38,248 nucleotides of DNA, taken from positions 1 through 38,248 of the forward strand of contig NZ_JADWOX010000031.1 in NCBI RefSeq assembly GCF_016135805.1. Direction: 5' to 3'. The position numbers and the translations under genes are program-made. Origin of the DNA: Caulobacter hibisci. Its GTDB lineage: Bacteria > Pseudomonadota > Alphaproteobacteria > Caulobacterales > Caulobacteraceae. Within the stretch, counting starts at the first letter, position 1, and the number at the start of each line of letters is the position of its first letter. Below are positions 11,115 to 18,991 of the stretch, in pieces. Below the pieces are notes generated by a model that made no database searches, was not told where the DNA came from, and was given only the letters and a program-made list of their open reading frames with translations.

Positions 11115-12083
11115 TTACGACCCCACCACCCCGTTCATCGTCCGCGCGTACAGCGCCAGCAGGCGGTCAGCATCCACGGCGATCGCCGCGCTGTGGATCG
11201 GCTGGTCGTCCCAGGCCGAGGGGCCGTAGAGCTCGCCTTCCACCTTCTGCAGGGTCTGGCCGAGCGCGATGCCCTCGGTGACCACGCGGACTGAGCCGCG
11301 GCGGACCTCGAACAGGCTCTCGTCGATGACATAGGCCACGGCGGCGGCGTCGTGGACGCAGCAGCCGACGATGCCGTCGCGGCTGCCGTAGAAGGCCGCA
11401 TAGGGCTTGGAGATGGCGTTGAGGAACTGGCCCGCCGGGCCGGCCGAGGCTTCCAGCGCCTCCATGAAGTCGGGGCTCATGATCACCTGGGTGGTGACGT
11501 CCAGGCCGATGACCGTGACGTGCCACGGGGCGGTGAAGACGCGGTCTGCGGCTTCCGGATCGTTCCAGATGTTGGCTTCGGCGACGGGGGTGACGTTGCC
11601 CGGCTTGCCGGCGACGGCGAAGGCCCCGCCCATGATCACCACGCCCTTGAGCAGGGTGGCGACCTCGGGATCGGCTTCCAGCGCCAGGGCCAGGTTGGTC
11701 AGCGGGCCGACGGCGACCAGGGTGATCTCGCCGGGGTTGGCGCGGGCCAGGTCGACGATCGCCTGGTGGGCCGGCTTGGCCTCGGGCTCCGCCGCGACCA
11801 GGCCGGTCAGCTCGACATCGCCCAGGCCGTTCTCGCCGTGCACGAAGGTCGGCGAGGGATTGCGCGGGCGCGACAGCGGCTTGTCGGTGCCCTTGAACAC
11901 CGGCGCGGTCAGGCCGAAGCGGTCCTTCAGATAGAGGGCGTTGCGGGTGGTGGTGTCGATGTCGGCGTTGCCGAACACGGTCGTCACGGCCACCAGGTCG
12001 AGCGCCGGGCTCGCCTCGATGAACAGCAGGGCCATGGCGTCGTCGATGCCCGGATCGGTGTCGAAGATGATCTTGGTCGTCAT
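11115..12083 (-). CDS. Inosine/uridine-preferring nucleoside hydrolase
   Basis: It cleaves the N-glycosidic bond of purine and/or pyrimidine nucleosides to free base plus ribose. The 322 residues match the IUNH family. The N-terminal calcium-binding signature FDTDPGIDDAMAL (Asp8, Asp10, Asp14, Asp15) is intact, and an ITLVAVGPLTNLA stretch near residue 140 is typical. Substrate range (IunH, RihA/B/C or a pyrimidine enzyme) cannot be told from the sequence. No signal peptide is seen, so it is cytoplasmic. It lies on the minus strand downstream of the TonB receptor, separated by a terminator, and converges with guaD. Position within the purine region supports a role in making free bases for GuaD and XdhAB. 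Confidence 0.92.
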   Translation of the reverse strand: MTTKIIFDTDPGIDDAMALLFIEASPALDLVAVTTVFGNADIDTTTRNALYLKDRFGLTAPVFKGTDKPLSRPRNPSPTFVHGENGLGDVELTGLVAAEPEAKPAHQAIVDLARANPGEITLVAVGPLTNLALALEADPEVATLLKGVVIMGGAFAVAGKPGNVTPVAEANIWNDPEAADRVFTAPWHVTVIGLDVTTQVIMSPDFMEALEASAGPAGQFLNAISKPYAAFYGSRDGIVGCCVHDAAAVAYVIDESLFEVRRGSVRVVTEGIALGQTLQKVEGELYGPSAWDDQPIHSAAIAVDADRLLALYARTMNGVVGS

Positions 12084-12107
12084 CGGTAGGCGGGACTCTT
12101 ATCGTTG

Positions 12108-12126
12108 TTCTGCAAGCGCTTTTTAT
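12108..12126. promoter_or_regulatory. Weak LacI-type operator candidate upstream of the nucleoside hydrolase
   Basis: The octamer AAGCGCTT (12114-12121), about 30 bases before the nucleoside hydrolase start, has the central CG palindrome typical of LacI/PurR-family operators. The flanks are only partly symmetrical, so this is a low-confidence candidate. Confidence 0.25.
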
Positions 12127-12186
12127 GACGCCGGGAAGCCGACCACTCTAGCCGCTGGCGACGGCGGGAGCATGTCAAAAACGACA

Positions 12187-12226
12187 ACGGCCCGGGCGTT
12201 TTGCAACGCCCGGGCCGTCTTTTTCA
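12187..12226. terminator. Bidirectional rho-independent terminator after the TonB receptor
   Basis: A perfect 14-bp stem (ACGGCCCGGGCGTT and its complement) with a four-base TTGC loop has CTTTTT on the + side and, reading the minus strand, a TTTTT tract a few bases past the stem. It follows the minus-strand receptor stop codon at 12243 by 17 bases. Confidence 0.9.
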
Positions 12227-12242
12227 GTCGTCGTAACGTCGC

Positions 12243-14405
12243 TTAGCGGCGGGCGCTCAGCGAGATGCCGACGACGCGCGGCTCGTTGACGAAGCCGGTC
12301 AGGTTGTGGAAGTCGATGGCGCCGCGCAGGTTCACCTCGTTGGTGATGTTGCGGGCGAACACCGCCACCTCGTAGGCGCCGTCGGTGCGGCCGTAGCCCA
12401 GCTTCAGGCCGCCCTCGAAGGTGTTCTTGCTGTAGAATTCCTTGCTCTCGTAGAGGAACAGGTTGGTGTAGCCCTGGCGGAACCAGTCGGTTTCCGCGAA
12501 CAGCTCGCCGCCGTCGCCGACCGGCACGTTGTAGCGGGCCGAGAAGTTCAGGATGTATTCCGGAGCGTTCGGGAACGGGTTGCCGTCCACCTTGGCCAGG
12601 CCGCCGACCAGCGGGTCGGTGACGGTGCACATGCCCGAGCCGCAGGGCGCGACCAGCAGGCCGGAGTCCTTGATCTCGGTGTGGCTGTAGCTGTAGCCGG
12701 CCGTGACCAGCAGGTTCGGCGTGACCTTGAACTCGCCGTCCAGTTCGAAGCCGTAGGCCTCGCCCTTCTTGGCGTTCAGCAGCATGGTGGTGTTGGTCAG
12801 GCCGCCGACGGCCGTGAACTGCGGGTCGTCGATGGTGTAGGTGTAGACCGCGCCGTTCAGGCGCAGGCGACGCTCGAGCAGTTCGCTCTTCACGCCGGCT
12901 TCCCACGACAGGATGGTTTCCGACTGGGCCACCGACGGGGCCGAGAAGAACACCACGTCGCGGCCCTGGATCGACGGACCGCGGAAGCCGCGGGCGACCT
13001 TGGCGTAGAGGCTGACGTCGTCGTTGACGGCGTAGAACGCCGACAGGTCCCAGCTGGCCTGGCTGTCGGAGACCGAGACGGTGGTCGTGGTGCCGACCAC
13101 GTCCATGTCCTTGTCGTCGTCGGTCCAGCGGACGCCGGCCGTGACCTTCAGGGCGTCGGAGACCTGATAGGAGCCCTGGCCGAACACGGCCCAGGCGGTG
13201 TTCTTGTGGCGGACGGCGGCCTTGTTGAAGCCGGCGTCGGTGGTCACCGTGAAGTCCGACTTGAAGTAGTAGCCGCCGACCTGCCAGGCGAGCTTGCCGT
13301 CGGTGTCGCTGGCCAGGCGCACTTCCTGCGAGATCTGCTCGAGCTTGATGCTGTCCTGGGTGTCGGAGTCGTAGCGGATCACGCCCGGGTTCAGGGCGCC
13401 GACGCCGCCGTCGATGTCGCCGCGGCTGAAGCCCTTGCCGCCTTCATAGGCGCTGATCGAGGTCAGCTTGGCGCCGCCGAAGTCGTGGTCGATCTTCAGC
13501 GACGTGCCGCTGACGTCGTACTTCTGATTATTGCCGCCGCCGCCGTTGAAGTTGACCTTGTCGCGGTCGAAGTTCGAATTGATCTCGTTGCTGCCCTTGG
13601 TGAGGATGTTGGCGCGGAAGATCGCGGCCGTACCGTCCAGCGAGCGGGTGTGGGCGTTGAACAGAACGTCGGTGTTTTCGCCCGGCGAGGCCAGGATCTG
13701 CAGGCGGGCGGCCTTTTCGTCATAGCCGCCGATGGCGTTCTTCACACCGGTGAAGGTGTTGTCGATGTAGTCGTCGCGGTGCTGGTAGAGGCCCGAGACG
13801 CGGAAGGCGAGCTTCGGCGCGATCGCGCCGCCGACGCCGCCTTCGAAGGTTGTCGAGCCGTAGGTGCCGTAGGTGGCCGAGCCGTTGGCCTTGAACTCTT
13901 CGCTCGGCTTGACGGTGTCGAACTTGACGATGCCGGCGGTGGTGTTGCGGCCAAACAGGGTGCCTTGCGGGCCGCGCAGGACTTCGACGTGGTCGATGTC
14001 GTAGATCGGCGAGCTCTTCAGCACGACGTTCTCGAGGACGACGTCGTCCATGATCACCGAGACCGGCTGCGAGGCGGCCAGGTCGAAGTCGGCGTTGCCC
14101 AGGCCGCGGATGTAGAAGCGCGGGGCGGCCCGGCCGTTGGAGCTTTCGACATAGAGGCCCGGAACGCGGCTGGAGAGCGCGAGCACGTCTTCGCCGGCGG
14201 CGAAGATCGACTGCAGCTTCTCGCCCGAAACGGCGGCGACCGAGACGGGAACGTCCTGGATGTTTTCCGAACGCTTCTGGGCGGTGACGATCACGTCGTC
14301 GAGGGCGGTCGGCGCGTCCTGGGCGAAGGCCGGGGCCGCGACGGCGGCGGCCAGCAGGAGTACGCCGAAGGCGGCGCTGTTGCGCAGCTTGGCTTGGGTG
14401 GTCAT
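12243..14405 (-). CDS. TonB-dependent outer-membrane receptor (predicted purine/ureide uptake)
   Basis: This 720-residue protein has a signal peptide ending ...APAFAQ, a TonB box/plug start (DVIVTAQKR), a plug domain with the YIRGLG and VEVLRGPQGTLFGRNTTAG motifs, and a C-terminal beta-barrel. It would import a ligand across the outer membrane using TonB-ExbBD. I start at ATG 14405, which has GAAGGGGAT just upstream; the longer frame to 14456 adds a non-homologous leader. The C-terminus ends SARR and lacks the terminal Phe usual for barrel assembly, which is odd. The ligand is not known from the sequence. Its position between hpxXYZ and a nucleoside hydrolase, and an operator shared with the xdh operon, point to a purine, nucleoside or ureide. 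Confidence 0.9.
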   Translation of the reverse strand: MTTQAKLRNSAAFGVLLLAAAVAAPAFAQDAPTALDDVIVTAQKRSENIQDVPVSVAAVSGEKLQSIFAAGEDVLALSSRVPGLYVESSNGRAAPRFYIRGLGNADFDLAASQPVSVIMDDVVLENVVLKSSPIYDIDHVEVLRGPQGTLFGRNTTAGIVKFDTVKPSEEFKANGSATYGTYGSTTFEGGVGGAIAPKLAFRVSGLYQHRDDYIDNTFTGVKNAIGGYDEKAARLQILASPGENTDVLFNAHTRSLDGTAAIFRANILTKGSNEINSNFDRDKVNFNGGGGNNQKYDVSGTSLKIDHDFGGAKLTSISAYEGGKGFSRGDIDGGVGALNPGVIRYDSDTQDSIKLEQISQEVRLASDTDGKLAWQVGGYYFKSDFTVTTDAGFNKAAVRHKNTAWAVFGQGSYQVSDALKVTAGVRWTDDDKDMDVVGTTTTVSVSDSQASWDLSAFYAVNDDVSLYAKVARGFRGPSIQGRDVVFFSAPSVAQSETILSWEAGVKSELLERRLRLNGAVYTYTIDDPQFTAVGGLTNTTMLLNAKKGEAYGFELDGEFKVTPNLLVTAGYSYSHTEIKDSGLLVAPCGSGMCTVTDPLVGGLAKVDGNPFPNAPEYILNFSARYNVPVGDGGELFAETDWFRQGYTNLFLYESKEFYSKNTFEGGLKLGYGRTDGAYEVAVFARNITNEVNLRGAIDFHNLTGFVNEPRVVGISLSARR

Positions 14406-14577
14406 GTCGAAATCCCCTTCGAACACCGGTGGAGGACCCGGTTGCGTGGGGTGCAATGCACAATGGCCGCGTCGAAATCAAAAGGCTTGATGACGACTCG
14501 GTCTCACTCCCGTGAAGTTTGTAGGGACCGTGTCACTATTTGACCACGCTGCGACAACGGCGCCCAAAACTAGGTCA

Positions 14578-14595
14578 TAAGTCAGGACATACTTA
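14578..14595. promoter_or_regulatory. Putative operator AAGT-N8-ACTT, copy 2 (TonB receptor promoter)
   Basis: TAAGT-N8-ACTTA with spacer CAGGACAT lies between the end of hpxZ (14627) and the TonB receptor start (14405). Half-sites and spacing are identical to copy 1, while the spacer differs, as expected for a dimeric protein-binding site. Confidence 0.6.
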
Positions 14596-14626
14596 CTTAT
14601 TGTCCTTGGGCGGAGGATGCGGCCGC

Positions 14627-15031
14627 CTATGGCGCAAGGCGTTGGTCGGCGCCGGCCTGGAGCAGGGAAACGTGCGCCGACACGATTTTCCAGCCGCCTT
14701 CGGTGCGCAGCCAGGTCTGGCTCTGGCGGCCGGACTGTTTTGCCCCCGTCCGCAGGAATTCGACGTTCGCGATCGCGAAATCGCGGCCGAAAGTGGTGAT
14801 TTCCGTCCTCAGGCGATCGCGCAGCGGCGAGCCGCCGGAGCGCCCGATTCGAAAGGCGGCGATCTCGGCGAAGCCGTAGAGGTTCTCGGCCACGCCGTAG
14901 CGGACGGTTTCAGGAGCGTCACGAAAGAAGCCGTCCAGCGCCTCGACGTCGTTGGTCATCAGGGCGAGCTCATAGGCGTCGACGGCGGCGGCGACCTCGG
15001 CCAGGACGTCGGGGGCGTTGATGACGGTCAT
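14627..15031 (-). CDS. hpxZ: HpxZ/AtzH-like NTF2-fold protein (DUF3225)
   Basis: This 134-residue NTF2-like protein corresponds to AtzH of the cyanuric acid pathway and HpxZ of Klebsiella purine utilisation. AtzH has been proposed to convert 1,3-dicarboxyurea to allophanate, with Tyr22 and Arg46 needed for activity. Here Tyr20 (in DAYELAL) and Arg44 (in ETVRYG) sit with the same 24-residue spacing, so the proposed active site appears intact. The assignment of those residues is from memory of the published work. The start ATG overlaps the hpxY stop codon as ATGA, so translation is coupled. It is the last gene of hpxX-hpxY-hpxZ. The true substrate in this purine context is an inference: a ureide or carboxylated urea. 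Confidence 0.88.
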   Translation of the reverse strand: MTVINAPDVLAEVAAAVDAYELALMTNDVEALDGFFRDAPETVRYGVAENLYGFAEIAAFRIGRSGGSPLRDRLRTEITTFGRDFAIANVEFLRTGAKQSGRQSQTWLRTEGGWKIVSAHVSLLQAGADQRLAP

Positions 15032-16422
15032 GCGGGCTCTCGGCGGAGGGGAGGGCGGTGGGCGGCGATGACGCCGGCCCGTTCCAGCCGCAGGGCGGCG
15101 GCGAAGGCCAGATCCTCGCGCCAGGCCGGGGCGATCAGCTGTACGCCGATCGGCGGCTTGCCGGGACGGTTCACCGGCGCGGCGATCACGGGGAGGCCGA
15201 CATAGCTGATCGGCTGGGTGTAGGCGCCCAGCGTCTTGCGCACCGAGACGGGGAGGCCGTCCAGCTCCATGGTCGCCTGGCCGATCGGCGGGGCGGGGCA
15301 GGGGGTGACGGGGGCCAGCAGGATGTCGAAGTGCTCGAACAGCCCGCGCGCCTCGTCGCGGAACGCCGGGCGATAGCGCCGCGCGGCCTCGGCCACGCCG
15401 TCGGGCAGCAAGGCCCCGGCCAGCAGGCGGTCGCGGACGGCCGGGTCGTAGTCGAGGGCGCGCTGGGCCAGGTCGTCGAAATGCAGGCGCCCGCCTTCGG
15501 AAGCGCTCATGGCGAAGGCGGCGGCGCGGGCGGCCTGGGCGCCGGGCAGCGTCAGGCCGCGGCGGGCCTGCAAGGCGTCGGCGACGATCTCCAGCGCCTC
15601 GACCACCTCGGGGAAGGCACCCTGCTGGAACCAGCCGCTTAGGCATCCGACGCGCAACGGCTGGTCGGCCAGGGCGTCGAGGCGGCCACTCAGCGGATCG
15701 GCTGGCGGCGGCGCCAAGTCGTCCAGCGGATCCTCGCCCTGCAAGACGTCATAGGCCAGGGCGAGGTCGGCGGCGGTGCGGGCGAAGGGGCCGATGTGGT
15801 CCAGGCTGTGCACGAAGGGGAAGGCCCCCACCCGCGACAGGCGGCCCAGGGTCGGCTTCAGCCCGAACACCCCGCAAAGGCCGGCGGGGATGCGGATCGA
15901 GCCGTTGGTGTCAGAGCCCAGGGTCAGGGGCAGGAGGCCGCCGGCGACGGCGGCGGCCGAGCCCCCCGACGAGCCGCCGGCGATGCGGGCCGGGTCGTGC
16001 GGATTGCGGGTCGGGCCGTCGTGAGCGTTCTCGGTGACGAAGCCGTAGGCGAACTCGTCCATGTTCAGCGCGCCGACCAGCACCGCGCCGGCGGCCTTCA
16101 TCCGGGCCACGGCGGTGGCGTCGGCGGTTGCGGGAGCGGCCTCGCGGCGGATCTTGCTGCCGGCCAGGGTGACGTGACCGGCGACGTCGAACAGGTTCTT
16201 GACCGCGAACGGGACGCCGGCCAGCGGGCCGGGATTCTCGCCGACCGCCAGCCGTGCGTCGACCGCGTCGGCCTGGGCCAGGGCCTCGTCCTCGAACACG
16301 GCGGTGAAGGCGTTGAACGGTTCGGCCTTGGCGGCGGCGATCGCGGTCTGGGTGGTCTCACGGGCGCTCGTGCGACCCTCGCGCAGGGCGGTGGTCAGGA
16401 CCTGGGCGGTTGCAAAGCTCAC
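15028..16422 (-). CDS. hpxY: AtzE/HpxY-family amidase
   Basis: This 464-residue amidase-signature enzyme is of the AtzE/HpxY family. The Ser-cisSer-Lys triad is visible: Lys75 in VPFAVKN, the cis-Ser in GGSSGGS (about 151-152) and nucleophile Ser175 in GSDTNGSIRIP. AtzE hydrolyses 1-carboxybiuret in complex with the small AtzG subunit, and the Klebsiella homologue HpxY belongs to an operon for the oxalurate branch of purine breakdown. The flanking genes are exactly the AtzG-like and AtzH-like partners, each overlapping by 4 bases. Neither atzD/atzF nor hpxW is present. Cytoplasmic. The family is certain; the substrate (oxalurate, a carboxylated ureide or another amide) is not. Confidence 0.92.
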   Translation of the reverse strand: MSFATAQVLTTALREGRTSARETTQTAIAAAKAEPFNAFTAVFEDEALAQADAVDARLAVGENPGPLAGVPFAVKNLFDVAGHVTLAGSKIRREAAPATADATAVARMKAAGAVLVGALNMDEFAYGFVTENAHDGPTRNPHDPARIAGGSSGGSAAAVAGGLLPLTLGSDTNGSIRIPAGLCGVFGLKPTLGRLSRVGAFPFVHSLDHIGPFARTAADLALAYDVLQGEDPLDDLAPPPADPLSGRLDALADQPLRVGCLSGWFQQGAFPEVVEALEIVADALQARRGLTLPGAQAARAAAFAMSASEGGRLHFDDLAQRALDYDPAVRDRLLAGALLPDGVAEAARRYRPAFRDEARGLFEHFDILLAPVTPCPAPPIGQATMELDGLPVSVRKTLGAYTQPISYVGLPVIAAPVNRPGKPPIGVQLIAPAWREDLAFAAALRLERAGVIAAHRPPLRREPA

Positions 16423-16628
16423 GGCGCGAACGTCTCGATGGGCGCGTCCGGGTCGGTCAGGCCGGCGAACAGGGCGGCCTGGTCGCGCAACAGGGCGAGG
16501 TTCTCGGCGACCCCGTCGCGGCAGGCCTCGGGCACGGGCAGGCCGAGGTCGGCGCTACGGGAGTCCAGATAGGCGGCGACCTTGGCGTCGGAGAGGTTTT
16601 GGAAGGCCGACAGGTCGCCGCCCGACAT
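16419..16628 (-). CDS. hpxX: HpxX/AtzG-like small subunit (DUF4089)
   Basis: This 69-residue protein resembles AtzG, the GatC-like small subunit that wraps around and stabilises the AtzE amidase. It is rich in Ala and Leu and predicted helical, with the stretch DAKVAAYLDSRSADLGLPVP typical of the family. It is the first gene of the cluster and overlaps hpxY by 4 bases (ATGA). A copy of the AAGT-N8-ACTT palindrome lies 20 bases upstream of the start. The pairing with hpxY in this order makes the assignment firm despite the small size. Confidence 0.88.
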   Translation of the reverse strand: MSGGDLSAFQNLSDAKVAAYLDSRSADLGLPVPEACRDGVAENLALLRDQAALFAGLTDPDAPIETFAP

Positions 16629-16647
16629 GGGAAGTCACTCGCGCTAA

Positions 16648-16665
16648 AAAGTAATAAGATACTTC
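16648..16665. promoter_or_regulatory. Putative operator AAGT-N8-ACTT, copy 3 (hpxXYZ / acetamidase)
   Basis: AAAGT-N8-ACTTC with spacer AATAAGAT lies in the divergent region between hpxX and the acetamidase. It shares AAGTAATAA with copy 1. On the minus strand TATCTT within it could be a -10, with TTATCG 16 bases upstream, so a bound protein would block hpxX transcription. That promoter reading is tentative. Confidence 0.6.
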
Positions 16666-16876
16666 ATAGCTATCCGACGATAACGCCGCTAGGCCAGAAG
16701 TTTCAAGGACCTAGAACGCCTCGGCAGTCTTTCGAATGCGCGGCGCTCGTGCAGATGGCGCCCGTGGTTGAGGCAGATAGCGAAAGCGGCGCCGCGCGAT
16801 GTCGTGCGGCCTCGTTCCCGACCCGGCGTGGCTGGAGACTGGGGCTCGTTTCTTCGCTGCCGGTTCCGTCGTCGCC

Positions 16877-17824
16877 ATGCATCACCACCTGTCCTCCACC
16901 CCGCAGACCGTCCGCTTCGGCATCTTCGACGCGGCCTTCGACCCGGTCCTGACCATCCAGCCGGGTGACAGCGTCACCTTCGACTGCGTGTCGGGCGGGC
17001 CCGAGGTGATGCCCGGGCCGGAGTCGTGGCTGACCATCCCGCCGGCCCTGCAGGCGATCCACGACGCCAAGCTCGATCGGATCGGCCCGCACATCCTGAC
17101 GGGGCCGGTGGCCATCGCCGGGGCCGAGCCGGGCGACACGCTGGAGGTGCGGATCGAGGCGGTCGAGCCCAACAACGACTGGGGCTACTGCGCCGTGCGG
17201 CCCCTGGCCGGCACCCTGCCGGAGGACTTTCCCGAGCGCTATGTCAGCCACATCGCCGTCGACAAGGCGCGCGGGATCTGCAAGCCGCAGTGGGGGCCGG
17301 AGCTGCCGCTGCGGCCGTTCTTCGGCACCATGGGCGTGGCCCCGCCGGCCAGGTACGGCCGCCTGTCCAGTCGAGAGCCGCGCGAGCACGGCGGCAACAT
17401 GGACAACAAGGAGCTGGGCGCCGGCGCGACCCTGTTTCTGCCGGTCTGGGTGCCGGGCGCGAACTTCTCGGCCGGCGATGGCCATGGCCGCCAGGGCGAC
17501 GGCGAGGTCTGCGTCAACGCCCTGGAGATGGGCCTGACCGGGACCTTCACCTTCATCCTGCACAAGGCCGCCGACCTGGGCGTGGCGACTTGGCCCCGCG
17601 CCGAGACGCCTACCCACTACGTGATCATGGGCTTCAACGAGGACCTGGACCTGGCGATGAAGCAGGCCCTGCGAGGGATGATCGACTTCATCGTTTCGCG
17701 CTCGAACCTCACCCGTGTGCAGGCCTACCAGTTCTGCTCCCTGGCCGTGGACTTCCGCGTGACCCAGACGGTCAACGGCGAGAAGGGCGTGCACGGCCTG
17801 CTGGAGAAGGGGGTTTTGTTCTAG
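16877..17824 (+). CDS. Acetamidase/formamidase family protein
   Basis: A member of the FmdA/AmdA family, which hydrolyses small amides such as formamide and acetamide to ammonia and the acid. About 315 residues from ATG 16877, where the typical N-terminus (HHLSSTPQTVRFGIFDAAF) begins. An upstream ATG at 16799 would add 26 residues that look non-homologous. Neither start has a clear Shine-Dalgarno, so a leaderless transcript is possible. Family motifs include PVLTIQPGDSVTFDCVSGG near the start and GNMDNKELGAGATL in the middle. It is divergent from hpxXYZ and shares the operator-bearing intergenic region. This suggests it releases ammonia from an amide formed by the ureide pathway, perhaps in place of the missing HpxW oxamate amidohydrolase. 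That role is an inference. Confidence 0.88.
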   Translation: MHHHLSSTPQTVRFGIFDAAFDPVLTIQPGDSVTFDCVSGGPEVMPGPESWLTIPPALQAIHDAKLDRIGPHILTGPVAIAGAEPGDTLEVRIEAVEPNNDWGYCAVRPLAGTLPEDFPERYVSHIAVDKARGICKPQWGPELPLRPFFGTMGVAPPARYGRLSSREPREHGGNMDNKELGAGATLFLPVWVPGANFSAGDGHGRQGDGEVCVNALEMGLTGTFTFILHKAADLGVATWPRAETPTHYVIMGFNEDLDLAMKQALRGMIDFIVSRSNLTRVQAYQFCSLAVDFRVTQTVNGEKGVHGLLEKGVLF

Positions 17825-17836
17825 GCGTCTAAGCGA

Positions 17837-17996
17837 TCTTCTCCCAGAGGGAGAAGGAGGGGCCCGCCGCGCAGCGGTGGGAGGATGAGGGGTTAAGCCG
17901 TCGGCCGGAGCGCCGGCACGCCGTCTTCAGTCCCTAACCCCTCACCCTCCCAGGCTTGCGCCTGGGCCCCTCCCTCTCCCTCTGGGAGAGGGGCAG
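17837..17996. repeat. Paired REP-like palindromic element, copy B
   Basis: CTTCTCCCAGAGGGAGAAG plus GGATGAGGGGTT faces an inverted CCCCTCACCCTCCC...CTCTGGGAGAGG. It belongs to a second family (CTCCC...GGGAG with TGAGGGGT) shared with copy C at 19031. It lies between the convergent acetamidase and tetR genes. Confidence 0.7.
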
Positions 17997-18062
17997 GTTG
18001 AGGCGGCGTCTCGACGGCCTCGGTCGCCAGCAGGGCCCAGTGGGTGCGGAAGAAGGTCATGA

Positions 18063-18620
18063 TCAGTCCTCCCGGGTCATGGCGATGAGGCGGGCCTGCA
18101 GGGCTTCGGGCGCTTCGGTTCCCGGATCGCCGTCGTGCAGCACGCGGGCGAACCAGTAGCCGTCGGCGGCCAGGCGCACGACGTGCAGGCCCGGGTCGGC
18201 GTCGGTCTCGGCGTGGCGGACCAGGCGCGCGTCGATCCAGTCGCGCCAGCGGCGGCGCAGGGCCGGATCGGTGACCATCGAGATCGACAGGGCCTGGCCG
18301 CTGAGCGCCATGTCGCAGCACTCGAAGGTCGAGACCACATAGGCGCGGGTGAAGCAGCCTTCGCCGACGTCGTCGGCCATCAGCCGATCGAGCGCCTCAT
18401 CCATCTGTTCGAGCATGAAGTCGAAGACAGCGTCGATCAGGGCCTGCTTGTTGGCGAAGTGATGGAAGAGGCCGCCCTTGGTGACGCCGGCCCGGTCGGC
18501 CACGGCCTGGACGGTGATCCCGCCCAGCCCCTGCTCCTCGGCCAGGGCGACGGCGGCCTCGAGCAGGGCGCGGCGCACCTGCTCGGGCTGCTTGGGTCGG
18601 TTGTAGGCGGTGACGTTCAT
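18063..18620 (-). CDS. TetR-family transcriptional regulator (of the SMR efflux gene)
   Basis: This 185-residue regulator has a TetR helix-turn-helix at about residues 15-62 (GGITVQAVADRAGVTKGGLFHHFANKQALI) [the signature region], followed by an all-helical ligand domain. Its ATG overlaps the stop of the SMR gene as ATGA, so the two form an efflux-repressor operon, a common arrangement in which the regulator represses both genes until the drug or toxic cation binds. An inverted repeat over the operon promoter (19007-19023) is the likely operator. The inducer is unknown. Confidence 0.9.
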   Translation of the reverse strand: MNVTAYNRPKQPEQVRRALLEAAVALAEEQGLGGITVQAVADRAGVTKGGLFHHFANKQALIDAVFDFMLEQMDEALDRLMADDVGEGCFTRAYVVSTFECCDMALSGQALSISMVTDPALRRRWRDWIDARLVRHAETDADPGLHVVRLAADGYWFARVLHDGDPGTEAPEALQARLIAMTRED

Positions 18621-18964
18621 CCGTGGGCCACGCTGCGCGAGAACAGCTGGGTGACCAGCACGCCCGAGACGATCAGGCCGATGCCGACCATGGCCGGGGC
18701 GTCCAGCGACTGGCGAAACAGCACCACCCCGATGATCGCCGTCAGCACGATCCCCACCCCGCCCCAGATGGCGTAGGCCACGCCCAGCGGCACGTGCTTC
18801 AGCGCCTGCGACAGGCAGAAGAAGGCGAGCGCGTAGAGCCCGGCCATGGCCAGGGTCGGGACCAGCTTGGTGAACTGCTCGGACTTCTGCAGGAAGGTGG
18901 TGCCGGCCACCTCGGCGGCGATGGCCGCGGCGAGCATGGCGTAGGCGGAAGCGGGGACGGACAC
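18617..18964 (-). CDS. Small multidrug resistance (SMR/EmrE-type) efflux protein
   Basis: A proton-coupled exporter of the inner membrane with four transmembrane helices. From GTG 18964 it has 115 residues, slightly above the 105-110 usual for the family; GAGG lies eight bases upstream of that GTG. The essential membrane-embedded Glu is present as Glu18 in AAEVAGTTFLQKS, and GVAYAIWGGVGIV is the family signature. A longer frame reaching 19153 is rejected because it runs through the promoter and a repeat. Substrates may be quaternary ammonium compounds or guanidinium-type cations; the sequence does not decide. The gene is followed by its tetR in the same operon. Confidence 0.93.
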   Translation of the reverse strand: MSVPASAYAMLAAAIAAEVAGTTFLQKSEQFTKLVPTLAMAGLYALAFFCLSQALKHVPLGVAYAIWGGVGIVLTAIIGVVLFRQSLDAPAMVGIGLIVSGVLVTQLFSRSVAHG

Positions 18965-18991
18965 GCGGGGACCTCGGGTGGTGAGGTGTGC

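Noticed and set aside
12306..14543. Long + strand open frame (745 aa) opposite the TonB receptor
   Set aside because: Val/Ala/Asp/Gly-rich antisense shadow with no motifs.
14544..14557. TTGACCA half-site upstream of the TonB receptor as a RutR operator
   Set aside because: The second half (TGGTCAA at two-base spacing) is missing, so it is not a convincing RutR site.
17893..18060. Short minus-strand frame after tetR, starting MTFFRTHWALLATE
   Set aside because: Only the first ~20 residues look gene-like; the rest is translation of palindromic repeat B. It has no supporting family and may be a repeat-truncated remnant, so it is not listed as a gene.
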